From contig CAYQNW010000005.1 in NCBI GenBank assembly GCA_964418885.1, positions 14,156 to 78,155 of the forward strand: a stretch of 64,000 nt of DNA, in the 5' to 3' direction. The position numbers and the translations under genes were made by a program. The stretch comes from BMS3ABIN03 sp964418885. Its GTDB lineage: Bacteria; Bacteroidota; Ignavibacteria; Ignavibacteriales; Ignavibacteriaceae. Shown here piece by piece: positions 27,050-35,682 of this stretch (position 1 is the first letter of the stretch; each line of letters opens with the position of its first letter). The notes below the pieces were generated by a model. It worked only from the letters and a program-made list of their open reading frames with translations. It was not told the DNA's origin and searched no databases.

Positions 27050-28282
27050 TTAAGCAATCGATAAAATATTTCTTTTAAAGTTCCTCACAGAAATAATAAT
27101 CATTAATAATCCTATTCCAAATAATACAGCTGCACGAACCGATACATCAAGAATCGGCAAGTGTCGCCAGAAAATATCGTAGAAGCCCTGAATTGCCCAA
27201 TAATTTACAGATACAATTGCAATCTTCTGCATAATTGCAGGCATTATAAAAATCGGGATCATACTTCCTCCGATTGCAGACATTACAAGAATTATAAGTG
27301 TTGAATAACTTTCAACCTGTTTTCTTGATTTTGCAATTGATGCAATGAAGTTGCCGAAGCCTGCACATGCAAAAGCGGTTGCAAATATCATCAGGACTAA
27401 AGAAGGAATATCAATAAAAATATCCAACCCGAAAACAATCCAGGTAAATACAAACATTACCGTAAGCTGTAGAACCGAAACTACAATTGTAGCGATCATC
27501 TTTCCAAACAGAATTGTATTGGGCCGGATTGGAGAACATAATAGTTTTTTCAAAGTTCCTTCTTCCTTTTCGTGAAGTATGCCGGCACCCATTCCCGTTA
27601 CAGTAAAAAGCAACATCATTATTGCTGTTCCAGCAACAGCCTGAACGAGTCCAAGATTACTGTCTTCCTGCCTGGCAAATACCGGTGTGGTTTTCAATCC
27701 TATCGAACTACTTACGGGATTATTATCACTATCCTCATACCGGTTCAACTGTTCTTCAACTCTTTTATGAATACTCTCCAGCATACTTTGACTTAAATCG
27801 GGATAGCTTTCATCGATCATCTTATTAATATTTTTCTTTATAGACTTTTGCCCTATCATTCCTATCAGGTTAGAATATAAAATTTGTCTTAATATACCCG
27901 ATTCAATTTGGCGTGATTGATCATAGAACAATTCCATTGATGGTGCATTTCCGTTTTCAACCGAATCCCCAAAACCTTTATAGAATACAAGAACTGCAAC
28001 TCTACTTCCTTTTACTACTTCATTCTTCGCCACCTGAAATGGTAATTGTTTAATATTCAATGATTTCAAAGTATCCAGCTTTGTAGTTATATCTATCGAA
28101 GTATTTGTACTATCCATATCTGAAACAAAAATCGAAATAGGATGAGCATCGTTTGAACCACCCGCACCACCGAAAGCAAATGCGAATAATGAGATAAGTG
28201 CAATTGGTAGAGCCAAAGTCAAGATTAATGCTCTCTTATCTTTACTTATTAATTTCAAATCTTTTATTGCGATTTTAAACAT
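27050..28282 (-). CDS. ABC-2 type transporter permease
   Basis: A 410-residue membrane protein with one N-terminal helix (about 18-40), a large extracytoplasmic domain (about 45-215) and five or six C-terminal helices (about 220-405). This is the layout of NatB/YhaP-type ABC-2 permeases. The cytoplasmic loop HEKEEGTLKKLLCSPIRP is the usual coupling segment that touches the ATPase. The gene starts one base after the ATPase gene, so the two form one exporter. Substrates of such pairs include ions, drugs and lipids; nothing in the sequence chooses between them. Confidence 0.85.
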   Translation of the reverse strand: MFKIAIKDLKLISKDKRALILTLALPIALISLFAFAFGGAGGSNDAHPISIFVSDMDSTNTSIDITTKLDTLKSLNIKQLPFQVAKNEVVKGSRVAVLVFYKGFGDSVENGNAPSMELFYDQSRQIESGILRQILYSNLIGMIGQKSIKKNINKMIDESYPDLSQSMLESIHKRVEEQLNRYEDSDNNPVSSSIGLKTTPVFARQEDSNLGLVQAVAGTAIMMLLFTVTGMGAGILHEKEEGTLKKLLCSPIRPNTILFGKMIATIVVSVLQLTVMFVFTWIVFGLDIFIDIPSLVLMIFATAFACAGFGNFIASIAKSRKQVESYSTLIILVMSAIGGSMIPIFIMPAIMQKIAIVSVNYWAIQGFYDIFWRHLPILDVSVRAAVLFGIGLLMIIISVRNFKRNILSIA

Positions 28283-28283
28283 T

Positions 28284-29222
28284 TTAATCTCTCAGTTTTC
28301 TTCCTGTAAGATTTAGAAAAATGGTTTCCAGATTTGCTCTCTGAATTTCAATATTACTTATTTCAAGTCCGGTTTCACCTAAACCGGATATAATTAATGG
28401 CATATCTTTATTGCTGTTCTTTGTGGAAAACGTAATGGAATTTTCATTACTGCCCATTATATTATTATGAAATTTTTCTTCTACCTGATTTAACTTAACG
28501 TCAGAGAGATTTGAGAATGTAAAAATAATAGATTCATCGGCATTATGAGAAAGTCTTAATTCATCTAAAGTTCCTTCCGCAATAATTTCACCATGATCGA
28601 TTATTCCGATTCTGTCACAAAGTCTTTCAGCTTCCTCCATGTAATGTGTAGTGTAGATGATCGTAATTCCTTTTTCATGCAGAATAGCAAGAACATCAAA
28701 AATTAAATTCCTGCTTTGCGGATCAATTCCTACTGTAGGTTCATCCATCAATAATATTTTTGGTGAATGTAATAGTGCTGCGGCAATATTTATTCTTCTC
28801 TTCATTCCGCCCGAATAACTTTTTATTTTATCATGTCCCCGATCTTTTAATCCAAGTAGGTTAAGAGTTTCGTCAATTCTTGTTTTGAGTTCATTGGTTG
28901 AAATATCATAAAGTCCGCCCCAGAACATAAGATTCTCATAAGCTGAAAATTCATTATAGAGTGCTATTTCCTGCGGAACTACCCCAATGGACTTTTTACA
29001 TTTCACAGGATCTTTTTTGAGATTAAAATTATTTATAAATACGTTGCCCGTATCAGGTTCCAGTACAGTGCTGATGATATTTATAGTTGTGGTTTTGCCC
29101 GCACCGTTTGGTCCAAGAAGACCATAAAATTCTTTTTCTTTTATTTTCAAGCTAACATTTTTTAATGCCTGAACCGATCCAAAATTTTTGGAGAGATTTG
29201 AAATCTCAAGAATTGTGTCCAT
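28284..29222 (-). CDS. ABC transporter ATP-binding protein
   Basis: A 312-residue ATPase with Walker A GPNGAGKTT (37-45), Q-loop VVPQE, signature YSGGMKRR, Walker B ILLMDEPTVGID, and the switch His in TTHYMEEAERLCD. The extra C-terminal 90 residues (from about 225) are typical of the drug/sodium exporter subfamily (CcmA/NatA/DrrA-like). It is the energising partner of the permease encoded one base downstream. The gene is divergent from the sucrose operon across a 260-base spacer. Confidence 0.9.
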   Translation of the reverse strand: MDTILEISNLSKNFGSVQALKNVSLKIKEKEFYGLLGPNGAGKTTTINIISTVLEPDTGNVFINNFNLKKDPVKCKKSIGVVPQEIALYNEFSAYENLMFWGGLYDISTNELKTRIDETLNLLGLKDRGHDKIKSYSGGMKRRINIAAALLHSPKILLMDEPTVGIDPQSRNLIFDVLAILHEKGITIIYTTHYMEEAERLCDRIGIIDHGEIIAEGTLDELRLSHNADESIIFTFSNLSDVKLNQVEEKFHNNIMGSNENSITFSTKNSNKDMPLIISGLGETGLEISNIEIQRANLETIFLNLTGRKLRD

Positions 29223-29373
29223 CGATATAAATTATTTTTTAGAAATGAATAATCAGCAAAATAATAAAGATTAAAATAGGGAATTATTTTTTTTTGATCA
29301 TATATTATAAAAGGGAAATTCCATTCAGCAATTGTGCAGCTAAAAAAAGATTTGATTTTTCTAACAATTAATT

Positions 29374-29402
29374 TTGATAATAATCACTTAAATTCTTATA
29401 AA
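29374..29402 (+). promoter_or_regulatory. probable sigma-70-type promoter of the sucrose operon
   Basis: TTGATA (29374-29379) and TATAAA (29397-29402) are separated by 17 bases, the optimal spacing, in the spacer between the divergent ABC and fructokinase genes. Transcription would start near 29409, about 73 bases before the GTG start of the kinase gene. Confidence 0.5.
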
Positions 29403-29481
29403 AAGTTAATTGAATGCTGAATTGCTTGCTATTGCTGGAAATAATTTTTAATCTGTAAAAATAATATTAGAATTTTTTACC

Positions 29482-30378
29482 GTGAAAAAAATAACCTCTG
29501 TTGGCGAAATTTTATTCGACGTTTATGAGGAAAACAGAACTATGGGGGGCGCTCCGTTCAATTTTATTTACCATATTCTAAAATTAACAGGACAGGGAAA
29601 TTTTATAAGCAGGATCGGCAATGATGAATTAGGCGGGGAAATCAGGCAATTTTTTAGCAAAAAAAATATTTCAGATAAATATCTACAAATTGATGAAACA
29701 CATAAAACAGGTGTAGCCCGGGCAAAACTTGATGAGAGAAAAGTGCCAACATTTACGATAGAAGAGGAACGAGCATATGACTTTATTGAAACGACTGACA
29801 ACCTGATCAATCTGGTAAAAAATGATACGGATTGCTTGTATTTTGGTTCGCTTGCCCAGAGAAATGAGGTCTCAAAAGGGACGATTCGCAAGTTGTTTAA
29901 TCTGGCTTCGATAAAATTCTGTGATTTGAACCTGCGCCAAAATTTCTATTCCAAAGATGTAATAGAACAATCTTTATACGCCGCTAACATTGTAAAACTC
30001 AATTCAGATGAACTTCAAATTGTAAACAAATTTTTTAATAAAAATAATTTCAGCCAAATCGATTCTATAGAATCTTTAATAAATAGGTTTTCCATCAACC
30101 TTGTTTGTGTAACAGACGGCGAGAATGGAGCCACAATTGTAAACAATAATTATGAGAGCGACACCTGTAAAATAAAAAATGAAATTGTTGTGGATACAGT
30201 TGGTGCAGGCGATGCTTACGCTACAATCCTATGCATTGGTTATATGAACAAATTAGATTTCAGAAAAATAAATAAATTGGCAAATGAGTTTGCCGGAGAA
30301 ATTGTTAAAGTAGAAGGCGCGTTACCTGAAAACGATCAGGTTTATGATAAATTTAGAGATTATTTAAAAAATGAATAA
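29482..30378 (+). CDS. PfkB-family sugar kinase, probably fructokinase
   Basis: A 298-residue ribokinase-fold kinase. The N-terminal GGAPFNF sugar-binding loop (about 22-28) is characteristic of fructokinases, and the C-terminal PfkB signature DTVGAGDAYA (about 236-245) supplies the anion hole and catalytic Asp. It phosphorylates fructose to fructose 6-phosphate with ATP. The start is GTG. It overlaps the sucrose-phosphate synthase gene by eight bases and lies in one operon with sucrose synthase. It can therefore recycle fructose released by sucrose synthase into the fructose 6-phosphate used by the synthase. The family is certain; fructose specificity is inferred from GGAPFNF and context. 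Confidence 0.85.
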   Translation: MKKITSVGEILFDVYEENRTMGGAPFNFIYHILKLTGQGNFISRIGNDELGGEIRQFFSKKNISDKYLQIDETHKTGVARAKLDERKVPTFTIEEERAYDFIETTDNLINLVKNDTDCLYFGSLAQRNEVSKGTIRKLFNLASIKFCDLNLRQNFYSKDVIEQSLYAANIVKLNSDELQIVNKFFNKNNFSQIDSIESLINRFSINLVCVTDGENGATIVNNNYESDTCKIKNEIVVDTVGAGDAYATILCIGYMNKLDFRKINKLANEFAGEIVKVEGALPENDQVYDKFRDYLKNE

Positions 30379-32530
30379 TAATAATTTATACATACAATTA
30401 TATAGTATTCATGGACTATTCCGCGGCAGCAATCTTGAGATAGGGAGGGATGCTGATACCGGTGGACAAACTAAATATGTTTTTCAGCTTGCTTCAACTC
30501 TAAGCAAGCATCCGGCAGTTGAAAAGGTTGAATTAGTAACGAGATTAATAAGAGATCGCAAGTTATCTTCCGACTATTCTGTGCCGGTTGAAAAGATAAA
30601 CGATAAATTTGATATAATCAGGATTGGTTGCGGTGGTGGAAGATACATTCGTAAAGAACTTCTGTGGCCCCACCTGGAAGAGTTTATTGATAAAAGTATA
30701 AAGTATCTTAAATCAAAAAGCAGACTGCCCGATTTCGTTCACAGTCATTATCCCGATGCCGGCTATGTATGCAGTGAACTTAGCGGATTCTTTGGTATCC
30801 CTTTAATTCATACAGCGCATTCATTTGGAAAGTCCAAATTAAAAAAATTACTGGCAAGTGGTTACACTCATGAAGAAATAGATAAAAAATATAAAATAGA
30901 TCATCGGATTGAGGTGGAAGAAAGTACTGCTTACGCAGCAGACTTAATTATAACAAGTACAAAGTTTGAAAAGAAAGAAGAATACTGTGATTATCCGAAT
31001 GTATCGGAATCAAAAATTAAAGTTTTCCCGCCTGGCATAGACCTGGATAAATTTATCCCTTACACTTCAAAAAAAGCCAGGAGTGAAGAAATGAACGAGA
31101 TCATCCGAAAAATTGGAGCAGAGCTCCTGAATTTTTTTGTACAGATGGATAAACCGCTTATTCTTTCATTATGTCGTCCCGACCGGAAAAAAAATATAAC
31201 AGGTTTGATCAAAGCATTCGGAGAAAGTAAGGAACTTCAGAAAAAAGCAAATCTGGCAATTTATGCCGGCATCCGTGAAGATATCCAATCGATGGATGAT
31301 AACGAACGTGAAGTCCTTACGGAAATTCTTCTGTTAATGGATAAATATAATCTATATGGAAAAATGGCTATACCAAAAAGACACGACACAGAAGAAGAAG
31401 TCCCTGAACTTTACAGAATTGCAGCTGAACTGAACGGTGTATTCACAAATGTGGCTATATCAGAAACATTCGGATTAACACTAATTGAAGCTGCTGCAAG
31501 CGGTGTACCGGTAGTTGCAACAAATCACGGTGGTCCCGAAGATATAATTGCAAACTGTAAGAATGGAATTTTAGTAGATGTTTCCGATACTAAAAACATC
31601 AGTGGAGCCATCGATAACATTTTGAGCGATAAAGACCTTTGGAAACAATATTCTGAAAATGGTATTATTAATGTTAGGAAGTACTATACGTGGCAGGCTC
31701 ACACAGAAAAATATCTTGAAGAAATCGATTCTTTGCTTGATAAGCAACCTGCAGAAAAGTTAAACACATTTGCTGAAACCGGCAGAAAATTATTTAATAT
31801 GGAAAAGATGATTGTGTCGGATATAGATTATACATTAATCGGGAATGACGATTTATTGAGTGACTTTATAAACATACTTAATACCTTACCAAACCACATA
31901 GGTTTCGCTGTAGCTACCGGCAGATCTGTAGATTCTGCAATAGAAGTACTTAATGAAAACAATGTGCCGCTTCCCGAAGTAATCATTTCATCTGTAGGTT
32001 CCGAAATTTATTATAACTATAAAGGCAAGCAAATCTATTCGAAAGGATGGGATGCACATATTACAAACCAGTGGAAAAGAGATAGAATTGTTGAACTTCT
32101 ATCAGGGTTTGATTTTTTACAGCTTCAGGAGGAACATTCCCAACGCAAATTTAAAATAAGTTACTATACATCCGATAATCCCGATTACATTACTGAAATT
32201 AAAAATCTTCTGATGGAGAATAAAATAAAAGCTAATATAATCTTTAGTCACGGACAGTATCTCGACATACTTCCGTACAGAGCATCGAAGGGAAAAGCAA
32301 TAAGATATCTTGCATACAGGTGGAATTTATCTTATGAAAATATTCTGGTTGCCGGAGATTCGGGCAATGACCGGGAAATGCTTAAAGGTGAATTGTTAGG
32401 GGTTGTAGTGGCAAATCATAGCCCGGAACTTGAAAACCTTAAAGGACAGAAAAAAATATATTTTTCTTCTCAGGAATTTGCAGGAGGATTAATCGACGGA
32501 ATACAACACTATAATTTTCTAAGCAACTGA
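30371..32530 (+). CDS. sucrose-phosphate synthase with C-terminal sucrose-phosphatase (HAD) domain
   Basis: A 719-residue protein. Residues 1-465 are a GT4 glycosyltransferase with the plant/cyanobacterial sucrose-phosphate-synthase signature: SIHGLFRG, DTGGQTKYV, HSHYPDAG, HTAHSFGKSK and VFPPGID, then a sugar-nucleotide site SETFGLTLIEAAASG. From about 478 a HAD phosphatase begins (VSDIDYTLIGND), with later motifs ATGRS and AGDSGNDREML. The first part joins UDP- or ADP-glucose to fructose 6-phosphate; the second should remove the phosphate to give sucrose. All four HAD motifs look intact, so the fusion may be bifunctional. It sits between fructokinase and sucrose synthase genes with eight-base and ten-base junctions. 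Confidence 0.92.
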   Translation: MNNNNLYIQLYSIHGLFRGSNLEIGRDADTGGQTKYVFQLASTLSKHPAVEKVELVTRLIRDRKLSSDYSVPVEKINDKFDIIRIGCGGGRYIRKELLWPHLEEFIDKSIKYLKSKSRLPDFVHSHYPDAGYVCSELSGFFGIPLIHTAHSFGKSKLKKLLASGYTHEEIDKKYKIDHRIEVEESTAYAADLIITSTKFEKKEEYCDYPNVSESKIKVFPPGIDLDKFIPYTSKKARSEEMNEIIRKIGAELLNFFVQMDKPLILSLCRPDRKKNITGLIKAFGESKELQKKANLAIYAGIREDIQSMDDNEREVLTEILLLMDKYNLYGKMAIPKRHDTEEEVPELYRIAAELNGVFTNVAISETFGLTLIEAAASGVPVVATNHGGPEDIIANCKNGILVDVSDTKNISGAIDNILSDKDLWKQYSENGIINVRKYYTWQAHTEKYLEEIDSLLDKQPAEKLNTFAETGRKLFNMEKMIVSDIDYTLIGNDDLLSDFINILNTLPNHIGFAVATGRSVDSAIEVLNENNVPLPEVIISSVGSEIYYNYKGKQIYSKGWDAHITNQWKRDRIVELLSGFDFLQLQEEHSQRKFKISYYTSDNPDYITEIKNLLMENKIKANIIFSHGQYLDILPYRASKGKAIRYLAYRWNLSYENILVAGDSGNDREMLKGELLGVVVANHSPELENLKGQKKIYFSSQEFAGGLIDGIQHYNFLSN

Positions 32531-32540
32531 AAGGGAAAAA

Positions 32541-34937
32541 ATGGCTTCCGGAAAAATCATTCCGCTAATTGAAGATAATAAAAATGATTTTTTTAACTTT
32601 CTTAATAAAATAGTATCTGATGAAAATAAACTTCATTTAAAAGGGGATCTTTTCCAATTATTAAATACATTCAAAGCGAAGGATCATAGCTCTAATTATA
32701 AGGCAATAGAAACAATTATTGAGCACATGACTGAATCTGTTTCTATTGAGTCAAGTGTTTACTTTGAGATCAGGGAAGTTATAGGGCGATCAGATTATTA
32801 TATTTTTAACCTTGAAGAGGTTTACTACGAAAGAATTACAGCTACCGAATACCTAAAAGCAAAGGAAAAAGTTCCCGATCCAAATTATAATAATGATTTA
32901 CTGACTCTGAACTTTAAAACGTTTTATAAAAAATTCCCCAGTGTAAAAGATTACAGAAGTGTTGGAAAAGGATTCGAGTATTTAAATAAGTATCTCTCCA
33001 GCAGAATGTTCAACGAGCCGGAAAATCTTCGCCGGGCATTGTTCGAATTTCTCTTTATGCATAAATATAAATCCCAGCAATTAATTGTTAATGATCGTGT
33101 TAAAAATCCGGATGATTTAGTAAGCAGTATAGAAAGAGCACTGGATTTTCTACGCAAACGAGATAAGAACGAACCTTACAGTAAATTTAAGAACAAGTTA
33201 CAGGAATTTGGTTTTGAACCCGGACTCGGAAACAACGTTTCAAGAATAATTGAGAGTCTCGATCAGCTTTATACTTTATTAGAATCACCCGATCATGAAG
33301 CTCTTCGCGGATTTATTTCCAGGATACCTATGATATTTAATATCGTAGCTGTCTCTGTTCACGGTTACTTTGGTCAGCAAGGAGTGCTTGGTAAGCCTGA
33401 CACAGGTGGGCAGGTCGTTTATGTGCTTGATCAGGTAAAAGCATTAGAAAACGAGCTTATAAAATCATTAAGACAATCCGGTGTTAATGCCAGACCAAAG
33501 ATTTTAGTACTAACACGATTGATTCCAAATGCGGATGGAACAACCTGTAACAAACGACTTGAGAAAATTTTTGATACTAAAAATTCTTACATACTTAGAG
33601 TTCCCTTCAGGGATGATAATAAAAATGTTACGGATAACTGGATTTCCAGATTTGAAATCTGGCCATACTTAGAAGATTTTGCCGAAGACGCTTATACTGA
33701 GCTCTTAGCCGAATTCGGCGCAAGACCTGACTTTATCATGGGAAACTACTCAGATGGAAACATGGTTGCTTCACTCCTGACTAAAAAATTCGGTGTTACA
33801 CAATGCAATATTGCACACGCTTTTGAAAAGTGTAAATATCTTTACAGCGATCTTTACTGGAACAGGATGGAAGATGAGTATCATTTCTCAGTTCAGTTTA
33901 CGGCTGACTTACTTGCTATGAATTCTGCTCATTTTCTACTTACGTCATCTTACCAGGAAATTGCCGGAACAACAGATAGCATAGGGCAATATGAATCTTA
34001 CTTGAATTTTACAATGCCGGGATTATATCGCGTTAATGGTGGCATTAATCTATTTCATCCGAAATTTAATATTGTTCCACCCGGTGTTAATACTAAAATC
34101 TTTTTCCCTTATAAAAATGAAGAACACAGGTTAAAGGACATAGGAAAGGAACTGGAAAAACTATTATTTGGTAACTCCGAAGATCCTGAAGTCGTCGGAC
34201 AGTTAACGGATGGATCACGAATGCCTCTTTTTAGTATGGCTCGTCTGGATAGTAATAAAAATCTCACCGCTCTTGTTAAATGGTTTGGTGAAAGTGAGAG
34301 AATGCAGGAACTTGGAAACCTTATAATTGTTGCAGGAAAAGTTGATGCTAATCAAAGTTCCGACATTGAAGAGAAAGAACAAATACATCTTATGCATCAT
34401 TTAATTGAGAAGTATAATCTTCATGATAAAATAAGATGGATAGGAAAATTATTCAGAAAAGATCAGACAGGGGAAGTTTACAGAATAATGGCAGATCGAA
34501 GAGGCATATTCATACAACCGGGCTTGTTCGAAGGTTTTGGACTTACAATTCTTGAAGCAATGCGTTCAGGGCTTCCGGTATTCTCAACTTTATATGGTGG
34601 TCCCAGAGAAATTATTCAGGATGAGATATCCGGTTTTCACATCGATCCAATTAATGAAAAAGCAAGTGCAAAGAAAATTCTTTCTTTCATGGAAAGATGT
34701 CAGAAAGAACCGGAATACTGGGATAAAATTTCTACGAAGGCAATCGAGCGTGTCGATTCTACTTTTAATTGGGAATTGCACGCTGAAAAGCTTCTTTCTT
34801 TATCGAAAATTTATGGCTTCTGGAAATACACAACCAACATTGAGATGAAAGAAATGAACGCATACCTCGATGTATTATTCCACCTTTTATTCAAACCAAG
34901 AGCGAACCAAATACGTGAACTTCACAGAATGAGGTAG
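32541..34937 (+). CDS. sucrose synthase
   Basis: A 798-residue protein of the length usual for sucrose synthases. The N-terminal regulatory part (about 1-265) precedes a GT4 core with SVHGYFGQQGVLGKPDTGGQ, then NYSDGNMVASLL, NIAHAFEKCKY and the C-terminal EGFGLTILEAMRSGLPVF nucleotide-binding motif. It reversibly converts sucrose plus NDP to NDP-glucose plus fructose in the cytoplasm. Together with the neighbouring synthase/phosphatase and fructokinase it allows both making and breaking of sucrose, for osmoprotection or carbon storage. A ribosome site AAGGGA precedes the ATG. No sucrose transporter is next to it. Confidence 0.93.
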   Translation: MASGKIIPLIEDNKNDFFNFLNKIVSDENKLHLKGDLFQLLNTFKAKDHSSNYKAIETIIEHMTESVSIESSVYFEIREVIGRSDYYIFNLEEVYYERITATEYLKAKEKVPDPNYNNDLLTLNFKTFYKKFPSVKDYRSVGKGFEYLNKYLSSRMFNEPENLRRALFEFLFMHKYKSQQLIVNDRVKNPDDLVSSIERALDFLRKRDKNEPYSKFKNKLQEFGFEPGLGNNVSRIIESLDQLYTLLESPDHEALRGFISRIPMIFNIVAVSVHGYFGQQGVLGKPDTGGQVVYVLDQVKALENELIKSLRQSGVNARPKILVLTRLIPNADGTTCNKRLEKIFDTKNSYILRVPFRDDNKNVTDNWISRFEIWPYLEDFAEDAYTELLAEFGARPDFIMGNYSDGNMVASLLTKKFGVTQCNIAHAFEKCKYLYSDLYWNRMEDEYHFSVQFTADLLAMNSAHFLLTSSYQEIAGTTDSIGQYESYLNFTMPGLYRVNGGINLFHPKFNIVPPGVNTKIFFPYKNEEHRLKDIGKELEKLLFGNSEDPEVVGQLTDGSRMPLFSMARLDSNKNLTALVKWFGESERMQELGNLIIVAGKVDANQSSDIEEKEQIHLMHHLIEKYNLHDKIRWIGKLFRKDQTGEVYRIMADRRGIFIQPGLFEGFGLTILEAMRSGLPVFSTLYGGPREIIQDEISGFHIDPINEKASAKKILSFMERCQKEPEYWDKISTKAIERVDSTFNWELHAEKLLSLSKIYGFWKYTTNIEMKEMNAYLDVLFHLLFKPRANQIRELHRMR

Positions 34938-35040
34938 AAGATATTTAAATTAGTTATTAAATTTTTCACAGGATAAATAAATTCTATGTATGAATTTTCA
35001 GCAGGTTAAAAGGATTATTTATAAAACGAAGTAAATAGTA

Positions 35041-35391
35041 TCATTTAGTTAGTTTAAAACTTTTTACGGCATCCTCCCTTGTTTTATACATATCGAATAA
35101 TTCGTGGGTTTTAGTAACATCAAATATATCTTCATTCGGGTTGGATGGTTCAACTATTTTCATCTTACCGCCTTTTTCATTTAGCTTTTGTAATGTCATC
35201 ATAATAGCACCCAGAAATGTTGAATCGATATGCTCGCACTTGCTCAGATCTACTACCATCTTCAAATGATTTTGATTAATTTCCTCATCAATAAGTGTTC
35301 TGAATTTTTTTGTTTCAAGCAATGTAGAATGGGTAAGTTCGACTGCTAAAACAACTAAATCATCAATATTTACTTTTTCAACACCTTCCAA
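35041..35391 (-). CDS. STAS-domain anti-anti-sigma-factor-like protein
   Basis: A 116-residue single STAS domain. The DLSKCEHIDSTFLGAIMM segment (48-65) holds the conserved phosphorylatable Ser57 in DSTFLG. Such proteins bind and release anti-sigma factors or kinases depending on phosphorylation. No partner kinase, phosphatase or sigma factor is adjacent; the gene stands alone between the sucrose operon and the arylsulfotransferase array. Partners are therefore unknown. Confidence 0.85.
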   Translation of the reverse strand: MEGVEKVNIDDLVVLAVELTHSTLLETKKFRTLIDEEINQNHLKMVVDLSKCEHIDSTFLGAIMMTLQKLNEKGGKMKIVEPSNPNEDIFDVTKTHELFDMYKTREDAVKSFKLTK

Positions 35392-35682
35392 ACAAAATCC
35401 CGAATAGAATAAAATAATTTACATAAACTTAACTCGCTGGAATTATAATAGCAACTATCGAAATAAATATATTTATAAGTGCAATTCAGAATATTGGTAT
35501 CCCGATGCTTACATAGTAATGTATCGGTTTAAATTGTTGCCTTGTATAATCATCACATAGTTACTAAATTTTAATGTTAGAGTTTTTACATTCCTATCAT
35601 TTGGAGAGTATTAACCATCAAATAATTACAAAACCTTAATTGAGCGTAAAGCTTTAAATAATTATAACGGGAGTAAAATTAT

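Noticed and set aside
35545..35550. TATAAT box upstream of the arylsulfotransferase array
   Set aside because: No -35 element at acceptable spacing was found; not enough for a promoter call.
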